Source: Paenibacillus lutrae (GTDB taxonomy: Bacteria; Bacillota; Bacilli; Paenibacillales; NBRC-103111). From it: 64,000 nt of DNA. The position numbers and the translations under genes are program-made. This document shows positions 16,086 to 25,551 of this stretch, piece after piece. Location: the NCBI RefSeq assembly GCF_009757775.1, contig NZ_RHLK01000007.1, forward strand, positions 283,000-346,999. The letters are read 5' to 3'. Within the stretch, counting starts at the first letter, position 1; the number at the start of each line of letters is the position of its first letter. Below the pieces are notes generated by a model. It saw only the letters and a list, made by a program, of their open reading frames with translations. It was not told the DNA's origin and did not search any database.

Positions 16086-16281
16086 GCCAATAGGGGAATC
16101 TTTTCCGGCATTCCCGCCATTTTTGCAAAGAATCCACAAGTGTTTTTCTACCCTATTACGCACCGTCCCGGCACGGTAAATATAACACTACGAACCAGGT
16201 CCAATAACGCTTATAATGTAGGAAGCGAAGCTTTTACACAAATAGGAAATCTCCATAATTATTAATCAGGGGTGAAAGAAA

Positions 16282-17817
16282 TTGTCTTATTTCATGGGTT
16301 TGGACATCGGAACGACCAGTACGAAGACGATTATTACGGATGGGAAAGGGGTTCTTCTAGGGGCTGGAGAAGCAGGGTATCCGCTTGATGTACCGCAGCC
16401 TTCCTGGGCGGAGCAAGACCCGGATCTTATGTTCGAGGCTGTGCTTAAATCGATCCAAGAGGCTATTCAGAAGTCGGGGATCGATGCCAGGCAGCTGGAA
16501 GCGATCGGCTTCAGCACCGCTATGCACAGCGTGATACCGGTAGACGCGGACGGCAAACCGCTGATGAGCAGCATCATCTGGGCGGATAACCGCAGCGTGG
16601 CTCAGGTTCAGCGGCTCAAGGACGAGAAGCTCAGCAGTTCCCTCTACCACACCACCGGAATCCCGATGCACCCGATGACGCCGCTTCCGAAGTTGATGTG
16701 GCTTCGTGAGAACCGTCAAGATATTTTCGCCAAGGCTGTCAAATACATATCGATTAAAGAATATATTCTGCACAAATTCTTCGGCCGCTACATTGTCGAC
16801 CATTCAATCGCATCCGGGACCTGTCTGTTCAACCTGAACACGTTGGCCTGGGATGCCGATGCGCTGGAAATCGCGGGCATCCGGGAAGATCAGCTGAGCG
16901 AGATCGTCCCGACCACGCACATTATGCGCGGGATGAAATCCGAATTTGCCGATCTGCTCGGCCTCAATCCGGACGTGCCTTTCGTAGTCGGTGCGGCGGA
17001 CGGTGCGCTCGCCAACCTCGGTGTGGGAGCGGTCGAGCCCGGCGTAGTCGCGATCACCATCGGAACGAGCGGCGCAGTCCGTACCGTGGTGCCGAAGCCG
17101 CTCACCGATCCCAAGGAGCGCACGTTCTGCTACGCGCTCACCGAGAATCACTGGGTCATCGGCGGTGCCAGCAACAACGGCGGCCTCATGCTGCGCTGGT
17201 TCCGCGACGAGTTCTCCTTCCCCGAAGTCGAGGAAGCGCGCCGTACGGGCAAAGACCCGTACGACATCATGATCGCGTCAGCCAAGGAAGTAGCCCCGGG
17301 CTCAGACGGCCTGCTGTTCCTGCCGTTCCTGTCCGGCGAACGTGCGCCTTACTGGAACGCGGATGCACGCGGCAGCTTCTTCGGCATCGGCCTGCACCAC
17401 AAGCGGCCGCAGTTCATCCGCGCGGTGCTCGAAGGCATTCTCTTCACCGTCTTCGGAATCGGCATCGCTCTGCGCGACCTGGCCGGCCCGGCGAAGGAAA
17501 TCCGCGCATCCGGCGGATTCGCCCGCTCACCGGAATGGCGCCAGATCATGGCCGATATGTTCGGCTATCCGGTCCACATTCCGAAGAGCCACGAGAGCTC
17601 GTCCTTCGGTGCCGTGGCACTCGCCATGCATGCTGTCGGCGCTCTGGAGCGTCTGGAAGACGTGAACAAGCTCATCTCCATCACAGACCGCCAGGAGCCG
17701 AACATCGAGCACGCGCCTACGTATCTGGAGCTGTACTCCCTATACGACCGGGTGTACCACAAGCTGAAGGATGAATTCTCCGTAATTGCGGAGTTCCAGC
17801 GCCGCGGCCATAAGTAA
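16282..17817 (+). CDS. gntK: Gluconate kinase (FGGY family)
   Basis: The 511-residue cytoplasmic kinase phosphorylates gluconate to 6-phosphogluconate for the pentose phosphate pathway. It shows the FGGY family pattern: phosphate-binding GLDIGTTSTK at residues 6-15, FSTAMHS and WADNRS in the first domain, and TIGTSGA and ASGGFARSPEWRQIMADMFG in the second. Length matches Bacillus GntK (about 513). Translation begins at TTG 16282 after GGGGTGA. No gnt repressor, permease or 6-phosphogluconate dehydrogenase is adjacent, so it stands alone, convergent to the htrA side. Gluconate is the best substrate guess; xylulose is less likely. Confidence 0.88.
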   Translation: MSYFMGLDIGTTSTKTIITDGKGVLLGAGEAGYPLDVPQPSWAEQDPDLMFEAVLKSIQEAIQKSGIDARQLEAIGFSTAMHSVIPVDADGKPLMSSIIWADNRSVAQVQRLKDEKLSSSLYHTTGIPMHPMTPLPKLMWLRENRQDIFAKAVKYISIKEYILHKFFGRYIVDHSIASGTCLFNLNTLAWDADALEIAGIREDQLSEIVPTTHIMRGMKSEFADLLGLNPDVPFVVGAADGALANLGVGAVEPGVVAITIGTSGAVRTVVPKPLTDPKERTFCYALTENHWVIGGASNNGGLMLRWFRDEFSFPEVEEARRTGKDPYDIMIASAKEVAPGSDGLLFLPFLSGERAPYWNADARGSFFGIGLHHKRPQFIRAVLEGILFTVFGIGIALRDLAGPAKEIRASGGFARSPEWRQIMADMFGYPVHIPKSHESSSFGAVALAMHAVGALERLEDVNKLISITDRQEPNIEHAPTYLELYSLYDRVYHKLKDEFSVIAEFQRRGHK

Positions 17818-18032
17818 ACTAATTTATCATTAGCAAGTTAGTTAAGCGCAAGCCAGTTAAGCAGATTCCACCATTACTTAACCATTCAGATAACAGAGAG
17901 CCTAGCTCCATCGGCCATCGGGTACACATTCTGCCCTCAAGCACCAATGCCGATCGCATGCGCCAGCCGCTGCATAGCATAGCCGGCAACCCGTATCCGA
18001 GGAACTTCGATCTCATGCTCCCAACAATCACA

Positions 18033-18087
18033 AAATCCCCTGCACAGCCTTCGCAACCAGCGAACCCTGTGCAGGGGATTTTTTTCA
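18033..18087. terminator. Bidirectional terminator between gntK and htrA operon
   Basis: A perfect 16-bp stem, AAAATCCCCTGCACAG (18033-18048) with its complement at 18068-18083, is flanked by A and T tracts. It can stop both gntK and the opposing htrA-side operon. The preceding 17819-18032 contains no gene I can support. Confidence 0.9.
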
Positions 18088-18137
18088 ATCTATAACGTCA
18101 GGTTCGGGATTGCAGTCCCTGTGTTCCAGCCGGCACC

Positions 18138-18305
18138 TTATACCACCAAATACTCCGGCTTCACCTGACAATGCTCACAATGGACAGGCGGTTCCCACTT
18201 AGCAAAGCTCACTTTATCTAAATCCACGATATCCGGCGCGTCCTCATATTCGTCTACGAATTGATCAATTGCAATCTCCAGATGCTCTTTGCAGACTGTG
18301 AACAT
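18138..18305 (-). CDS. CxxH/CxxC protein (BA_5709 family)
   Basis: This 55-residue protein begins at ATG 18305 after AAGGGG. It has CKEH at residues 5-8 and CEHC near residue 45 (PPVHCEHCQVKPEYLVV end), the paired CxxH and CxxC that define a small zinc-binding family seen beside htrA in Bacillales. Its function is not established. It is 20 bases downstream of the HtrA stop and probably cotranscribed as the last gene of the wal-htrA operon. Confidence 0.85.
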   Translation of the reverse strand: MFTVCKEHLEIAIDQFVDEYEDAPDIVDLDKVSFAKWEPPVHCEHCQVKPEYLVV

Positions 18306-18325
18306 TACTTTGCCCCTTCTTCCTG

Positions 18326-19570
18326 TTAGTTCTTTCCCGCTTCGGTAAGCGTCAGATTAGTCTGCTGCTTTTTACCTTCGCGGTAGTAGGTCACTTGAAT
18401 TTTATCTCCAATCTTGCTCTCATTATACAGGAATTTTCGCAGCTGCACCGTGGTCTCGATCTTCTTGCCCTCAATCTCCACGATCACATCTTCGCTTTTA
18501 AGTCCCGCCTTCTCGGCAGGCCCGGATGCTTCTATCACGATCAGGCCCCTTTTAACATCAGCCGGCAGTTTCAAGGACTCGGTATCTTCGAATAGCTGCA
18601 GTTCCTGCGTGGACACACCCATCAGCGGACGGATGACCTTCTGATTGTTAATGAGAGACTGGATGACCGGCTCCGCATCCTTAATCGGAATGGCAAATCC
18701 CAGGCCCTCGACGCCCATTTCCGCGATCTTGAGCGAATTAATGCCTACGACTTTGCCCTCCAGATTGACGAGCGCTCCGCCGCTGTTGCCCTGGTTGATG
18801 GAAGCATCCGTCTGGATTAGCTCCATCTCCCAGTCATACTGCCCATCCATCGCGAATGAGATCGGCAGAAGCCGCTTCGGGGACGACACGATGCCTTTGG
18901 TCACAGTCGGCGAATAGCCCAGCCCGAGGGGGTTGCCCAGCGCAATGACCGTCTCGCCCGCTCTCAGAGCGGAAGAATCGCCGAACTCGGCAATGGCCGT
19001 TAAGCCGTCCGCATCGGTTTCCAGCACAGCCAGATCCGTAATCTGATCTTTACCGAGCAGCTGCGCTTTCTTCTTCTCGCCGGATGCCGTGTAGACCTCG
19101 AACTCCTGCCCGCTGTCCACGACATGATAATTCGTCGCAATGCGCACCTTGGAGCCTTTTTTCTCGAAAATAATGCCGGAACCGATGCCGGTCTGTTTCA
19201 TTTCATCCTCTGCATCGGGCTGTACGCTGACAATACTGACAATCGCCGATTTGACCCGCTCGGTTGCCTGGACAACCGCATTGTTATAAGAATCCTCCAG
19301 CTGCTTAGCGGATATAGCGGCCGGCTTGGCACTGCCGGTGCCGGTCACCGCCTGTACCAGCAGGACGATGACCAGCATCGCTGCAGCTCCGGCTGCCCCG
19401 GCTATCCATAAGGTGCGGTTAGGCATCTTTTGCAGACCCGGCATTCCAAGCGGACCTGCTCCCGTACGTAAGCGGAACCGGCGTCTCGACGGCAGCCATC
19501 CGCCTTCTTCCTGGTTCTGCTGCCGTTTGGACGGCTTCGTAGAATAAAAATCGTCATCGAATAAACTCAC
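18326..19570 (-). CDS. htrC: HtrA-like serine protease, membrane-anchored (S1C)
   Basis: The protein has about 414 residues: a cytoplasmic N-terminus, one membrane segment near residues 50-70 (AAAMLVIVLLVQAV), a trypsin-like domain and a C-terminal PDZ domain (about 310-400). The triad is visible as TNYHVVDS, ITDLAVLE and QGNSGGAL. It degrades or refolds misfolded envelope proteins outside the membrane. The position after walJ matches yyxA/htrC of Bacillus. Of two adjacent GTG starts, the inner one (19570) is better spaced from GAGAGGTG. Cotranscription with the wal genes would tie it to cell-wall stress. Confidence 0.93.
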   Translation of the reverse strand: MSLFDDDFYSTKPSKRQQNQEEGGWLPSRRRFRLRTGAGPLGMPGLQKMPNRTLWIAGAAGAAAMLVIVLLVQAVTGTGSAKPAAISAKQLEDSYNNAVVQATERVKSAIVSIVSVQPDAEDEMKQTGIGSGIIFEKKGSKVRIATNYHVVDSGQEFEVYTASGEKKKAQLLGKDQITDLAVLETDADGLTAIAEFGDSSALRAGETVIALGNPLGLGYSPTVTKGIVSSPKRLLPISFAMDGQYDWEMELIQTDASINQGNSGGALVNLEGKVVGINSLKIAEMGVEGLGFAIPIKDAEPVIQSLINNQKVIRPLMGVSTQELQLFEDTESLKLPADVKRGLIVIEASGPAEKAGLKSEDVIVEIEGKKIETTVQLRKFLYNESKIGDKIQVTYYREGKKQQTNLTLTEAGKN

Positions 19571-19723
19571 GCGACCCACACCTCTCGCTCAAACGGCGGA
19601 TTTTTCAAGAAACCAGGAATGTTTTCGGCCCGATCAGCCTACAATAATAGTAAACGTATCTGCTAGATTTACCAGAATGGCTCCGGCTCTTGAACTATTA
19701 ACCTTCCCAAGGAGAGGATTAAC

Positions 19724-19936
19724 ATGAACAACCGTATCCGTACATCTCTGGACGAGGTCCAGCTTATCGGCAAGCTCGCCGATCTCAAAGAGGACCACTA
19801 CCGCAGCTCACTCATCCTCACCGCCCTGATCGATGTTCTGATTGACAAAGGCCTTGTGACTTCCCAGGAGCTCCAGGCACGTATCGACAAACTCGATAAC
19901 AGCTTCAGTCCTTACCCAGCTCCTCCCATTTCGTAG
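19724..19936 (+). CDS. Small conserved-looking hypothetical protein
   Basis: A 70-residue protein starts at ATG 19724 after a strong AGGAGAGG site. It is helical and charged (residues 8-60) and ends in a proline-rich tail (FSPYPAPPIS). It lies divergent from htrC and its last 32 bases overlap the walJ 3' end on the other strand. The good ribosome site and natural-looking composition support a real gene. No function is recognised. Confidence 0.6.
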   Translation: MNNRIRTSLDEVQLIGKLADLKEDHYRSSLILTALIDVLIDKGLVTSQELQARIDKLDNSFSPYPAPPIS

Positions 19937-20711
19937 GACGGTCAAAGTACGTGTCCATCAGCCGGACCTTCCGTTCCTTCAGGGATACTCCCCGGTCTTC
20001 TACTACATTATTCAGCGTAAGCCTGGCTAAATCCATCAGGTTGTGATTCTGGCTCAAATGCGCCATATAGATAGCTTTGGTACGAGCCGTCATGATATCG
20101 AGAATAGCTTCCCCAGCCGCTTCATTGGACAAGTGTCCGAGATCGCTCAGAATTCTGCGCTTAATGTTCCACGGATAATGTCCCATCCGCAGCATCTCGA
20201 TATCATGGTTGGCTTCGAGAATAATCGCATCCGAATCACCAATAACGTCTTTGACCTTCGTACTCATGTACCCGAGGTCCGTCGCCATAGCCAGCTTCTG
20301 GCCCCCGCAGTGAAAGCAGTAGCCCACCGGCTCTGCCGCATCATGCGAAATTCCATACGATTCCACCCGGATATCACCGAAGAATTCTTCCGTGCCCGTA
20401 GCCATCAGGCGCCTATTCGTTTCCGAGATTTTACCGATATGCTTATCAAGCGCGTCCCAAGTCTTCGGGTTGGCGTACACCGGAAGATTATATTTCCGGG
20501 CAATAGCCCCGAGGCCCTTAATATGATCGGAGTGCTCGTGAGTGACCAGGATGGCATCAATGTCCTCTCCCTTCACTTCACGCTCAAGCATCAGCTGCTC
20601 CACTTTCTTGGCGCTAAGCCCCGCATCCACCAATATCGTCGTATCTCCGTTAGAGACTACCGTCGCATTCCCGGTAGACCCGCTGGCGAGTACCGTAAAC
20701 CGTAAAGCCAT
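19905..20711 (-). CDS. walJ: WalJ, metallo-beta-lactamase-fold exonuclease
   Basis: The 268-residue protein starts at ATG 20711 after GAGGAG; a longer frame has no site. It begins MALRFTVLASGSTGNATVV, and the metal ligands appear in THEHSDHIKGL (about residue 60), SHDAAEPVGY and EANHD. WalJ (YycJ) of Bacillus is a cytoplasmic 5'-3' exonuclease implicated in DNA repair and division coordination. It follows walI by about 45 bases, as in other Firmicutes. Confidence 0.95.
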   Translation of the reverse strand: MALRFTVLASGSTGNATVVSNGDTTILVDAGLSAKKVEQLMLEREVKGEDIDAILVTHEHSDHIKGLGAIARKYNLPVYANPKTWDALDKHIGKISETNRRLMATGTEEFFGDIRVESYGISHDAAEPVGYCFHCGGQKLAMATDLGYMSTKVKDVIGDSDAIILEANHDIEMLRMGHYPWNIKRRILSDLGHLSNEAAGEAILDIMTARTKAIYMAHLSQNHNLMDLARLTLNNVVEDRGVSLKERKVRLMDTYFDRPTKWEELGKD

Positions 20712-20755
20712 ACGCGTTAACTCCTCTATCGCACAATCCCGGCATCGGGATTGGA

Positions 20756-21520
20756 TCACTTTTTTTTCAACAAACTCTGAACTTCCGTCGTATTCGTAAG
20801 CATCTCTACCGCACCGTTAAAAGCATGCACATAGTAGATATCGCCGTTATCAATCGATACACGCCAATTCGGCACCATATACTGCGTCTGGGAATCGAAC
20901 AGCTGCCCGTGGTAACCGAGCCTTACGTCCGTAATAACCGTACCGTCGAGCAGGAATTTATCCACCAGGCTGCGCACAGCCGTATAGGCGTGAATCACCT
21001 TCTGCTCCTTGTCTTCTCCACCTGATTCTACTTCAACATAGGTCTGCCGGTAACTGGTAATTAATGTATCATTCTCGTACATCTTCAATTGAACGTCGAA
21101 CATCGGATAACCATTGTATACCTGATTGAGCACATACATCCCTTTGGTACTTACAACCGGATCATACTGGTACGACTCCAGCTGCGGGATATCGATTTTG
21201 GATAATTCCTCTTTGGCCGTAGACCGGTTCAAGAGGTTCGTGAATTTGAAAGGATAACGGAGCTGGAGCATGATGTCCGGTTTGTATGTTTCCGCGAATT
21301 TGAATGTAATTTCTCTTAACCTCGGCGTTTCTTTGGGCAATTCATGATTGAGCTGAATATTCTTGTCCTTGAGCAGCTTGTTCGTTTCCTGCAGCACACT
21401 GGACATGTCCGTGGCTAGTTCTGTCTGCTTTTCTTTCCCCGCCCACACGAGATAACCGAGCACCACATTCAGAAAGAAGAACGATAAGATCAAGATCGTC
21501 TTCGCCCGTCCCCAGTTCAT
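20756..21520 (-). CDS. walI: WalI, membrane regulator of the WalK kinase
   Basis: The 254-residue protein has one N-terminal membrane helix (ILILSFFFLNVVLGYLVWAG, about 8-27) and an extracellular YycI domain. The start at 21520 has a strong GGAGGGGAGG site 6 bases upstream. With WalH it forms a membrane complex that damps WalK signalling in Bacillus. It is located between walH and walJ as in the standard operon. Confidence 0.95.
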   Translation of the reverse strand: MNWGRAKTILILSFFFLNVVLGYLVWAGKEKQTELATDMSSVLQETNKLLKDKNIQLNHELPKETPRLREITFKFAETYKPDIMLQLRYPFKFTNLLNRSTAKEELSKIDIPQLESYQYDPVVSTKGMYVLNQVYNGYPMFDVQLKMYENDTLITSYRQTYVEVESGGEDKEQKVIHAYTAVRSLVDKFLLDGTVITDVRLGYHGQLFDSQTQYMVPNWRVSIDNGDIYYVHAFNGAVEMLTNTTEVQSLLKKK

Positions 21521-21561
21521 CGCCAGCCTCCCCTCCACCTTACTCCGGTCTTCATTACCCT

Positions 21562-22845
21562 TTAGTTAAAAAGCTCATAAGTTCCATCCCGGAACTCAAT
21601 CGCCCACTGCGGAATCAGCTTAATCGTCTTCTCGCCCATAACCGGACGGTACGCTGGAAATACATTAATGATGTTGTAACGCTTGGGATGGTTCGTAATC
21701 CGCGTGTTCAGCGCTTCTCCGCCCATTAACTCCGTATTCTGCTTGCTCACGACTTTGGAATCCGCATAGACGACCGACCGTTCATAGTTCGAGACAACGC
21801 CCTTCTGAAGCGTAATATGAATCGTTCCGAAGCCCTCCCTTTTATCCGCTATAATCGGAAAAGCATCATACACCTGCCGGAACGCGAATGTCTGGTTGGA
21901 ATAAGAGTGCTGCTGCATCGGTTTGCTGATGGCATACTTTCCGTTCCAGCCGCCATGCTGATTAATAAACTGCAGACCCGCTTCCAAATTCTCGCTGATG
22001 TTATTCTTGCTGTCCGTTACCGCGAGTGCATCCGTATATTTCATCCAGCGTTCTTCCGTATTAATCTGAAGTCCGCGCTTGCCGTCTGTAAAAATCTGCG
22101 GGCCATCCTTGTTCTTCAAGTTCCTTGTCAGCAAGGGATCGGCAAAAAGACTGCTCTTGAGCTGTTCCGTCTCGAACTCTTTGTAGCCGAACTCATAGGA
22201 CAGGACAGGCATTGGCTTGGACGGAAGATAATAATCTCCGGGCATAACCTGGAAGAGATCATTCATAGCTCCCATCGCCGTAAAGTTCTCTACATCCTTC
22301 ACCGTAAAATCAGCCCGCAGCACTTCATAAGCCGTATTCATCGAATCCGTGAAGAAATACGTGACCGCAGCCTGCTTGTCGCTGCTGGAATAGATCCACA
22401 TCCGCGTAATCAGATCCGACTCTTCGGGCAAACTTCCCTTAATGTTCAGATTCTTCTGGAGGATACTCAGCGCGATTCCATCACGGAACCGGAACTCGAC
22501 ACCCTCCTGCTTGTCCCGGATATCTTCCCAACTGATCCGCTCCTGCGTCAGATTCACTTTGCGGAATCCTTCAATTTTACGGGACTTCACACTTTCAAAA
22601 ATCGAAGCATATGCGGACGAATCCGGGAACAGGACCGTATGACGCTGCTGCCCGAAGTGAAGCACGATCTGATCGGGAAATAACAGGTCTTCCAGCTCTG
22701 CTTTGGTCCCCTCCAGCACACTGGAAATATATTCGGAAGGCGGCAGCGGCTCATAATTAGGCGTGCTGTAGGCAAGCAGGTAGCTCTGAAGCAGACTGGC
22801 CAGTATAAGTACAGTCAAGATGACTGACTTCAGCTTCTCGATCAT
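21562..22845 (-). CDS. walH: WalH, membrane regulator of the WalK kinase
   Basis: The 427-residue protein has an N-terminal membrane helix (residues 7-25, VILTVLILASLLQSYLLAY) followed by an extracellular YycH domain. Its start overlaps the walK stop by four bases (ATGA), indicating translational coupling. YycH works with WalI to restrain WalK activity. Length and order are normal for the family. Confidence 0.95.
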   Translation of the reverse strand: MIEKLKSVILTVLILASLLQSYLLAYSTPNYEPLPPSEYISSVLEGTKAELEDLLFPDQIVLHFGQQRHTVLFPDSSAYASIFESVKSRKIEGFRKVNLTQERISWEDIRDKQEGVEFRFRDGIALSILQKNLNIKGSLPEESDLITRMWIYSSSDKQAAVTYFFTDSMNTAYEVLRADFTVKDVENFTAMGAMNDLFQVMPGDYYLPSKPMPVLSYEFGYKEFETEQLKSSLFADPLLTRNLKNKDGPQIFTDGKRGLQINTEERWMKYTDALAVTDSKNNISENLEAGLQFINQHGGWNGKYAISKPMQQHSYSNQTFAFRQVYDAFPIIADKREGFGTIHITLQKGVVSNYERSVVYADSKVVSKQNTELMGGEALNTRITNHPKRYNIINVFPAYRPVMGEKTIKLIPQWAIEFRDGTYELFN

Positions 22846-24698
22846 GAGGCGCTCCCCCCCTCCGGATGAACCGGCAGAGTAAAAGTCACTCTTGTCCCCG
22901 TGCCGGGTTCAGATTCTAATGCAATCGTACCGCCGTGGGCTTTTACTATTTCCCGGGCAATCGACAGACCGAGTCCGGTACCGCCCATGTTCCGGGATCT
23001 AGCTTTGTCGACCCGGTAGAACCGGTCGAAAATCCGGGGCTGGTCCTTCTTCGGAATCCCGATCCCCGTGTCCTGCACCGTGATTGCGAGCAGATCCCCT
23101 TCGCCCTTGCGGGCGCAGATCGTAATCGCGCCTTCGTCCGGCGTGTATTTAATCGCATTGGATACGAGATTATCGAGTACCTGGTCGATTTTGTCGCGGT
23201 CGACCGAAGCCGGACGAACGCCCGGCTCCACCTGGATGCGGATCCGGATACTCTTCTGCCGCAGCTGGAAGGAGAACCGGTCGGCTACTTCATCCAGCAT
23301 ATCGGTAATGTCCGTCCGCTCCTTCGTGAGAAGCGCCTGCTTGGAATCCAGGCGCGACAAGTGAAGCAGATCCGTGACGAGGCGGATCATCCGCTCCGTC
23401 TCATTGCGCGTCACGCTCAGGAACCTCGGCGCGAGCTGCTTGTCCTCCAGCGCGCCGTCTTCGAGCGCCTCGAGGTAGCTCTTGATCGTCGTCAGCGGCG
23501 TGCGCAGCTCGTGCGATACGTTCGCGACGAACTCCCGGCGCGACTGCTCGAGCTTCTCCTGCTCGGTGACGTCCTGCAGCACCGCGATGATGCCGGTAAT
23601 GCCGCTGACGACATCGCCACGGCGGTGAATCGTGGTGAACGTCACACGAACCGTCTGCGGCTCTTCCACATCCGGAAGAGGAACATCGATCAGTGTCATG
23701 TTCCGTGTGCCGTGGACGTATAAGTCGATTTCATGCCTGGTCAGTCCGAGGAGCTCGGAAATGTGGCGTTCCAGCGTCTTCTCCTCGTCCACCTGAAGAA
23801 TCTGCATCGCCCGCCGGTTCATCAGAATAACCTGACCGGTGTCGTCCGTTGCGATGACCCCGTCATTCATATTCGTCAGGACCGAAGCCAGCTTCTCTTT
23901 CTCTTCCTCATTGATGGATAGGGCTTCCTTGAGCCGGTTCATCATGAAGTTGAACGTATGCCCGAGCTGGCTGATCTCATCTTTGCCGTACACCGTCACG
24001 CTCCGGTCGAAGTTCCCCTCGGCCGCAGCCGTCGCCTGCTGGGTAATTTCCTTGATCGGCTTCGTAATGGTCCCGGATAGGATAACACCCAATCCCGCCG
24101 TAAAAGCCAAAGCGATCAAGGTCGCCACAATCAGAATCCGGTTGATGCTCGACATCGTCTTATACAAGTCTTCCATCGAAGACACGATATACACGGCGCC
24201 AAGTGTTCTCACGCCGCTGCCGATAGGCTTGGCCGTAGCAAACTTCCGGGTGTTATCGACGTCCGTGAACATCCGGTCGTTATTCGGAATGCCCTGCAGC
24301 GCCCGGGTCACTTCCGTCTTGGTCGTCTTCTGGTTGACGATCTGCTTATTCGCCTCCAGCGAGGTGCTAAGCACCACGCCTCCGGCATCTATAATTTGAA
24401 TCTCCGTATTGCCCGGAGCAAACAAGCTGTTTACGAAATACGTCAGCTCCTCCGATAAATTCTTGGAGTCGCTGTTCTTGGATTCACTGTTCTTGGACTC
24501 GTTCAAGTAGTTGTTCTCGACCATCGTGGCGATCAGCATCGCCTGCTTATTAATCGAGTCTCGGAATTCATTCTTATAATGGCTGTCCAGCGTCTGGTAG
24601 AAGTACGCCGCAATGAGCTGCATCGCAATCAGGATCAGCAGCACATAAATAATAATCAGCTTGGCCTGGACCGATTGAAAAAAACGGATCCCCTTCAT
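22842..24698 (-). CDS. walK: WalK, essential cell-wall sensor histidine kinase
   Basis: The 618-residue kinase has two membrane helices (about 14-33 and 188-208) enclosing an extracellular Cache-like sensor. These are followed by HAMP (210-262), PAS (265-375), a HisKA domain with the phosphorylated histidine in FVANVSHELRTPL (H396), and HATPase motifs NAIKYTPDEG, DTGIGIPKKD and GGTGLGLSIA. It autophosphorylates and passes phosphate to WalR to control wall hydrolases. The sensor carries a short ESKNS repeat (residues 67-80). GGAGG precedes the ATG. It follows walR by one base. Confidence 0.97.
   Translation of the reverse strand: MKGIRFFQSVQAKLIIIYVLLILIAMQLIAAYFYQTLDSHYKNEFRDSINKQAMLIATMVENNYLNESKNSESKNSDSKNLSEELTYFVNSLFAPGNTEIQIIDAGGVVLSTSLEANKQIVNQKTTKTEVTRALQGIPNNDRMFTDVDNTRKFATAKPIGSGVRTLGAVYIVSSMEDLYKTMSSINRILIVATLIALAFTAGLGVILSGTITKPIKEITQQATAAAEGNFDRSVTVYGKDEISQLGHTFNFMMNRLKEALSINEEEKEKLASVLTNMNDGVIATDDTGQVILMNRRAMQILQVDEEKTLERHISELLGLTRHEIDLYVHGTRNMTLIDVPLPDVEEPQTVRVTFTTIHRRGDVVSGITGIIAVLQDVTEQEKLEQSRREFVANVSHELRTPLTTIKSYLEALEDGALEDKQLAPRFLSVTRNETERMIRLVTDLLHLSRLDSKQALLTKERTDITDMLDEVADRFSFQLRQKSIRIRIQVEPGVRPASVDRDKIDQVLDNLVSNAIKYTPDEGAITICARKGEGDLLAITVQDTGIGIPKKDQPRIFDRFYRVDKARSRNMGGTGLGLSIAREIVKAHGGTIALESEPGTGTRVTFTLPVHPEGGSAS
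24460..24504 (-). repeat. Triple 15-bp in-frame repeat within walK
   Basis: Three tandem 15-base units, each starting TTCTTGGA on the plus strand, encode ESKNS, ESKNS-like and DSKNL in the extracellular sensor loop. Units differ at a few positions. Copy number could vary by slippage without breaking the frame. Confidence 0.8.
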
Positions 24699-24699
24699 A

Positions 24700-25434
24700 T
24701 CAGAAGCCTCCGTATTTGGTTCCCCGCATCATATAGCCGAGGCCGCGCCGGGTCACGATGTATTCCGGTTTGCTCGGGTCTGTCTCCAGCTTCTCGCGCA
24801 GCCGGCGGATCGTCACATCGACCGTACGGACATCGCCGTAGTAGTCATAGCCCCACACCGCCTGCAGCAGGTGCTCGCGCGTCATGACTTTGCCGGGGTG
24901 CTTGGCCATGTAATGAATCAGCTCGAACTCGCGGTGCGTGAGATCCAGCGGCTCGTTATCCCGGTAGACCACATACATGTCGCTGTCGATAAACAAGCTG
25001 TGCAGACGGATGCCATTCGCTTCCTGCGGTTCCGGCTCTGCCGGCCCGGCTCCGGATGATTTGCTCTGGCGGCGCAGATGCGCCTTGACGCGGGCAAGCA
25101 GCTCCCGGTTGCCGAAAGGCTTCGTCACATAATCATCGGCGCCCATTTCGAGTCCCAGCACCTTATCCAGCTCCGTATCCTTCGCCGTCAGCATAATGAT
25201 CGGCGTATTCAGCTTCGCCCGGATCTCCCGGCACACGTCCATGCCGTCTTTGACAGGCAGCATGAGATCGAGCAGAATCAGATCGGGGCGTTCCGAGAAC
25301 GCCAGCTCGACGGCCGTGCCGCCGTCATGGGCGCAGATAACCTGGTAGCCCTCTTTTTCCAAATTAAACTTGAGTATATCCGCAATCGGTTGTTCGTCGT
25401 CGACGACGAGAATTTTACCATTTGTGCCGAACAT
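24700..25434 (-). CDS. walR: WalR, response regulator of cell-wall metabolism
   Basis: The 244-residue OmpR-class regulator has a receiver domain ([15 protein letters not shown]; phosphoacceptor in LILLDLMLP; conserved K in VTKPFG) and a winged-helix DNA-binding domain ([18 protein letters not shown] to [10 protein letters not shown]). In Bacillales it is essential and activates autolysin genes. The start at 25434 is chosen because AGGTGA lies 8 bases upstream. It heads the operon walR-K-H-I-J-htrC. Confidence 0.97.
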   Translation of the reverse strand: MFGTNGKILVVDDEQPIADILKFNLEKEGYQVICAHDGGTAVELAFSERPDLILLDLMLPVKDGMDVCREIRAKLNTPIIMLTAKDTELDKVLGLEMGADDYVTKPFGNRELLARVKAHLRRQSKSSGAGPAEPEPQEANGIRLHSLFIDSDMYVVYRDNEPLDLTHREFELIHYMAKHPGKVMTREHLLQAVWGYDYYGDVRTVDVTIRRLREKLETDPSKPEYIVTRRGLGYMMRGTKYGGF

Positions 25435-25498
25435 GACCTTTATCACCTGTCCTTCACCTAAGAAACCATACCCTTTTATTGTAACATACCTCTAAGCA

Positions 25499-25540
25499 AA
25501 AAGAGACACAGCCTCCCTTGCGGGAAGCGGTATCTCTCTG
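25499..25540 (-). terminator. Terminator after the M23 peptidase gene
   Basis: On the minus strand, AGAGATACCGCTTCCC pairs imperfectly with GGGAGGCTGTGTCTCT and is followed by TTTTTG. It starts about 10 bases past the peptidase stop. Confidence 0.75.
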
Positions 25541-25551
25541 TTAAAAATGCC

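Noticed and set aside
17819..18088. An 89-codon minus-strand frame after gntK.
   Set aside because: It reads through the bidirectional terminator and has no ribosome site, so it is not a gene.
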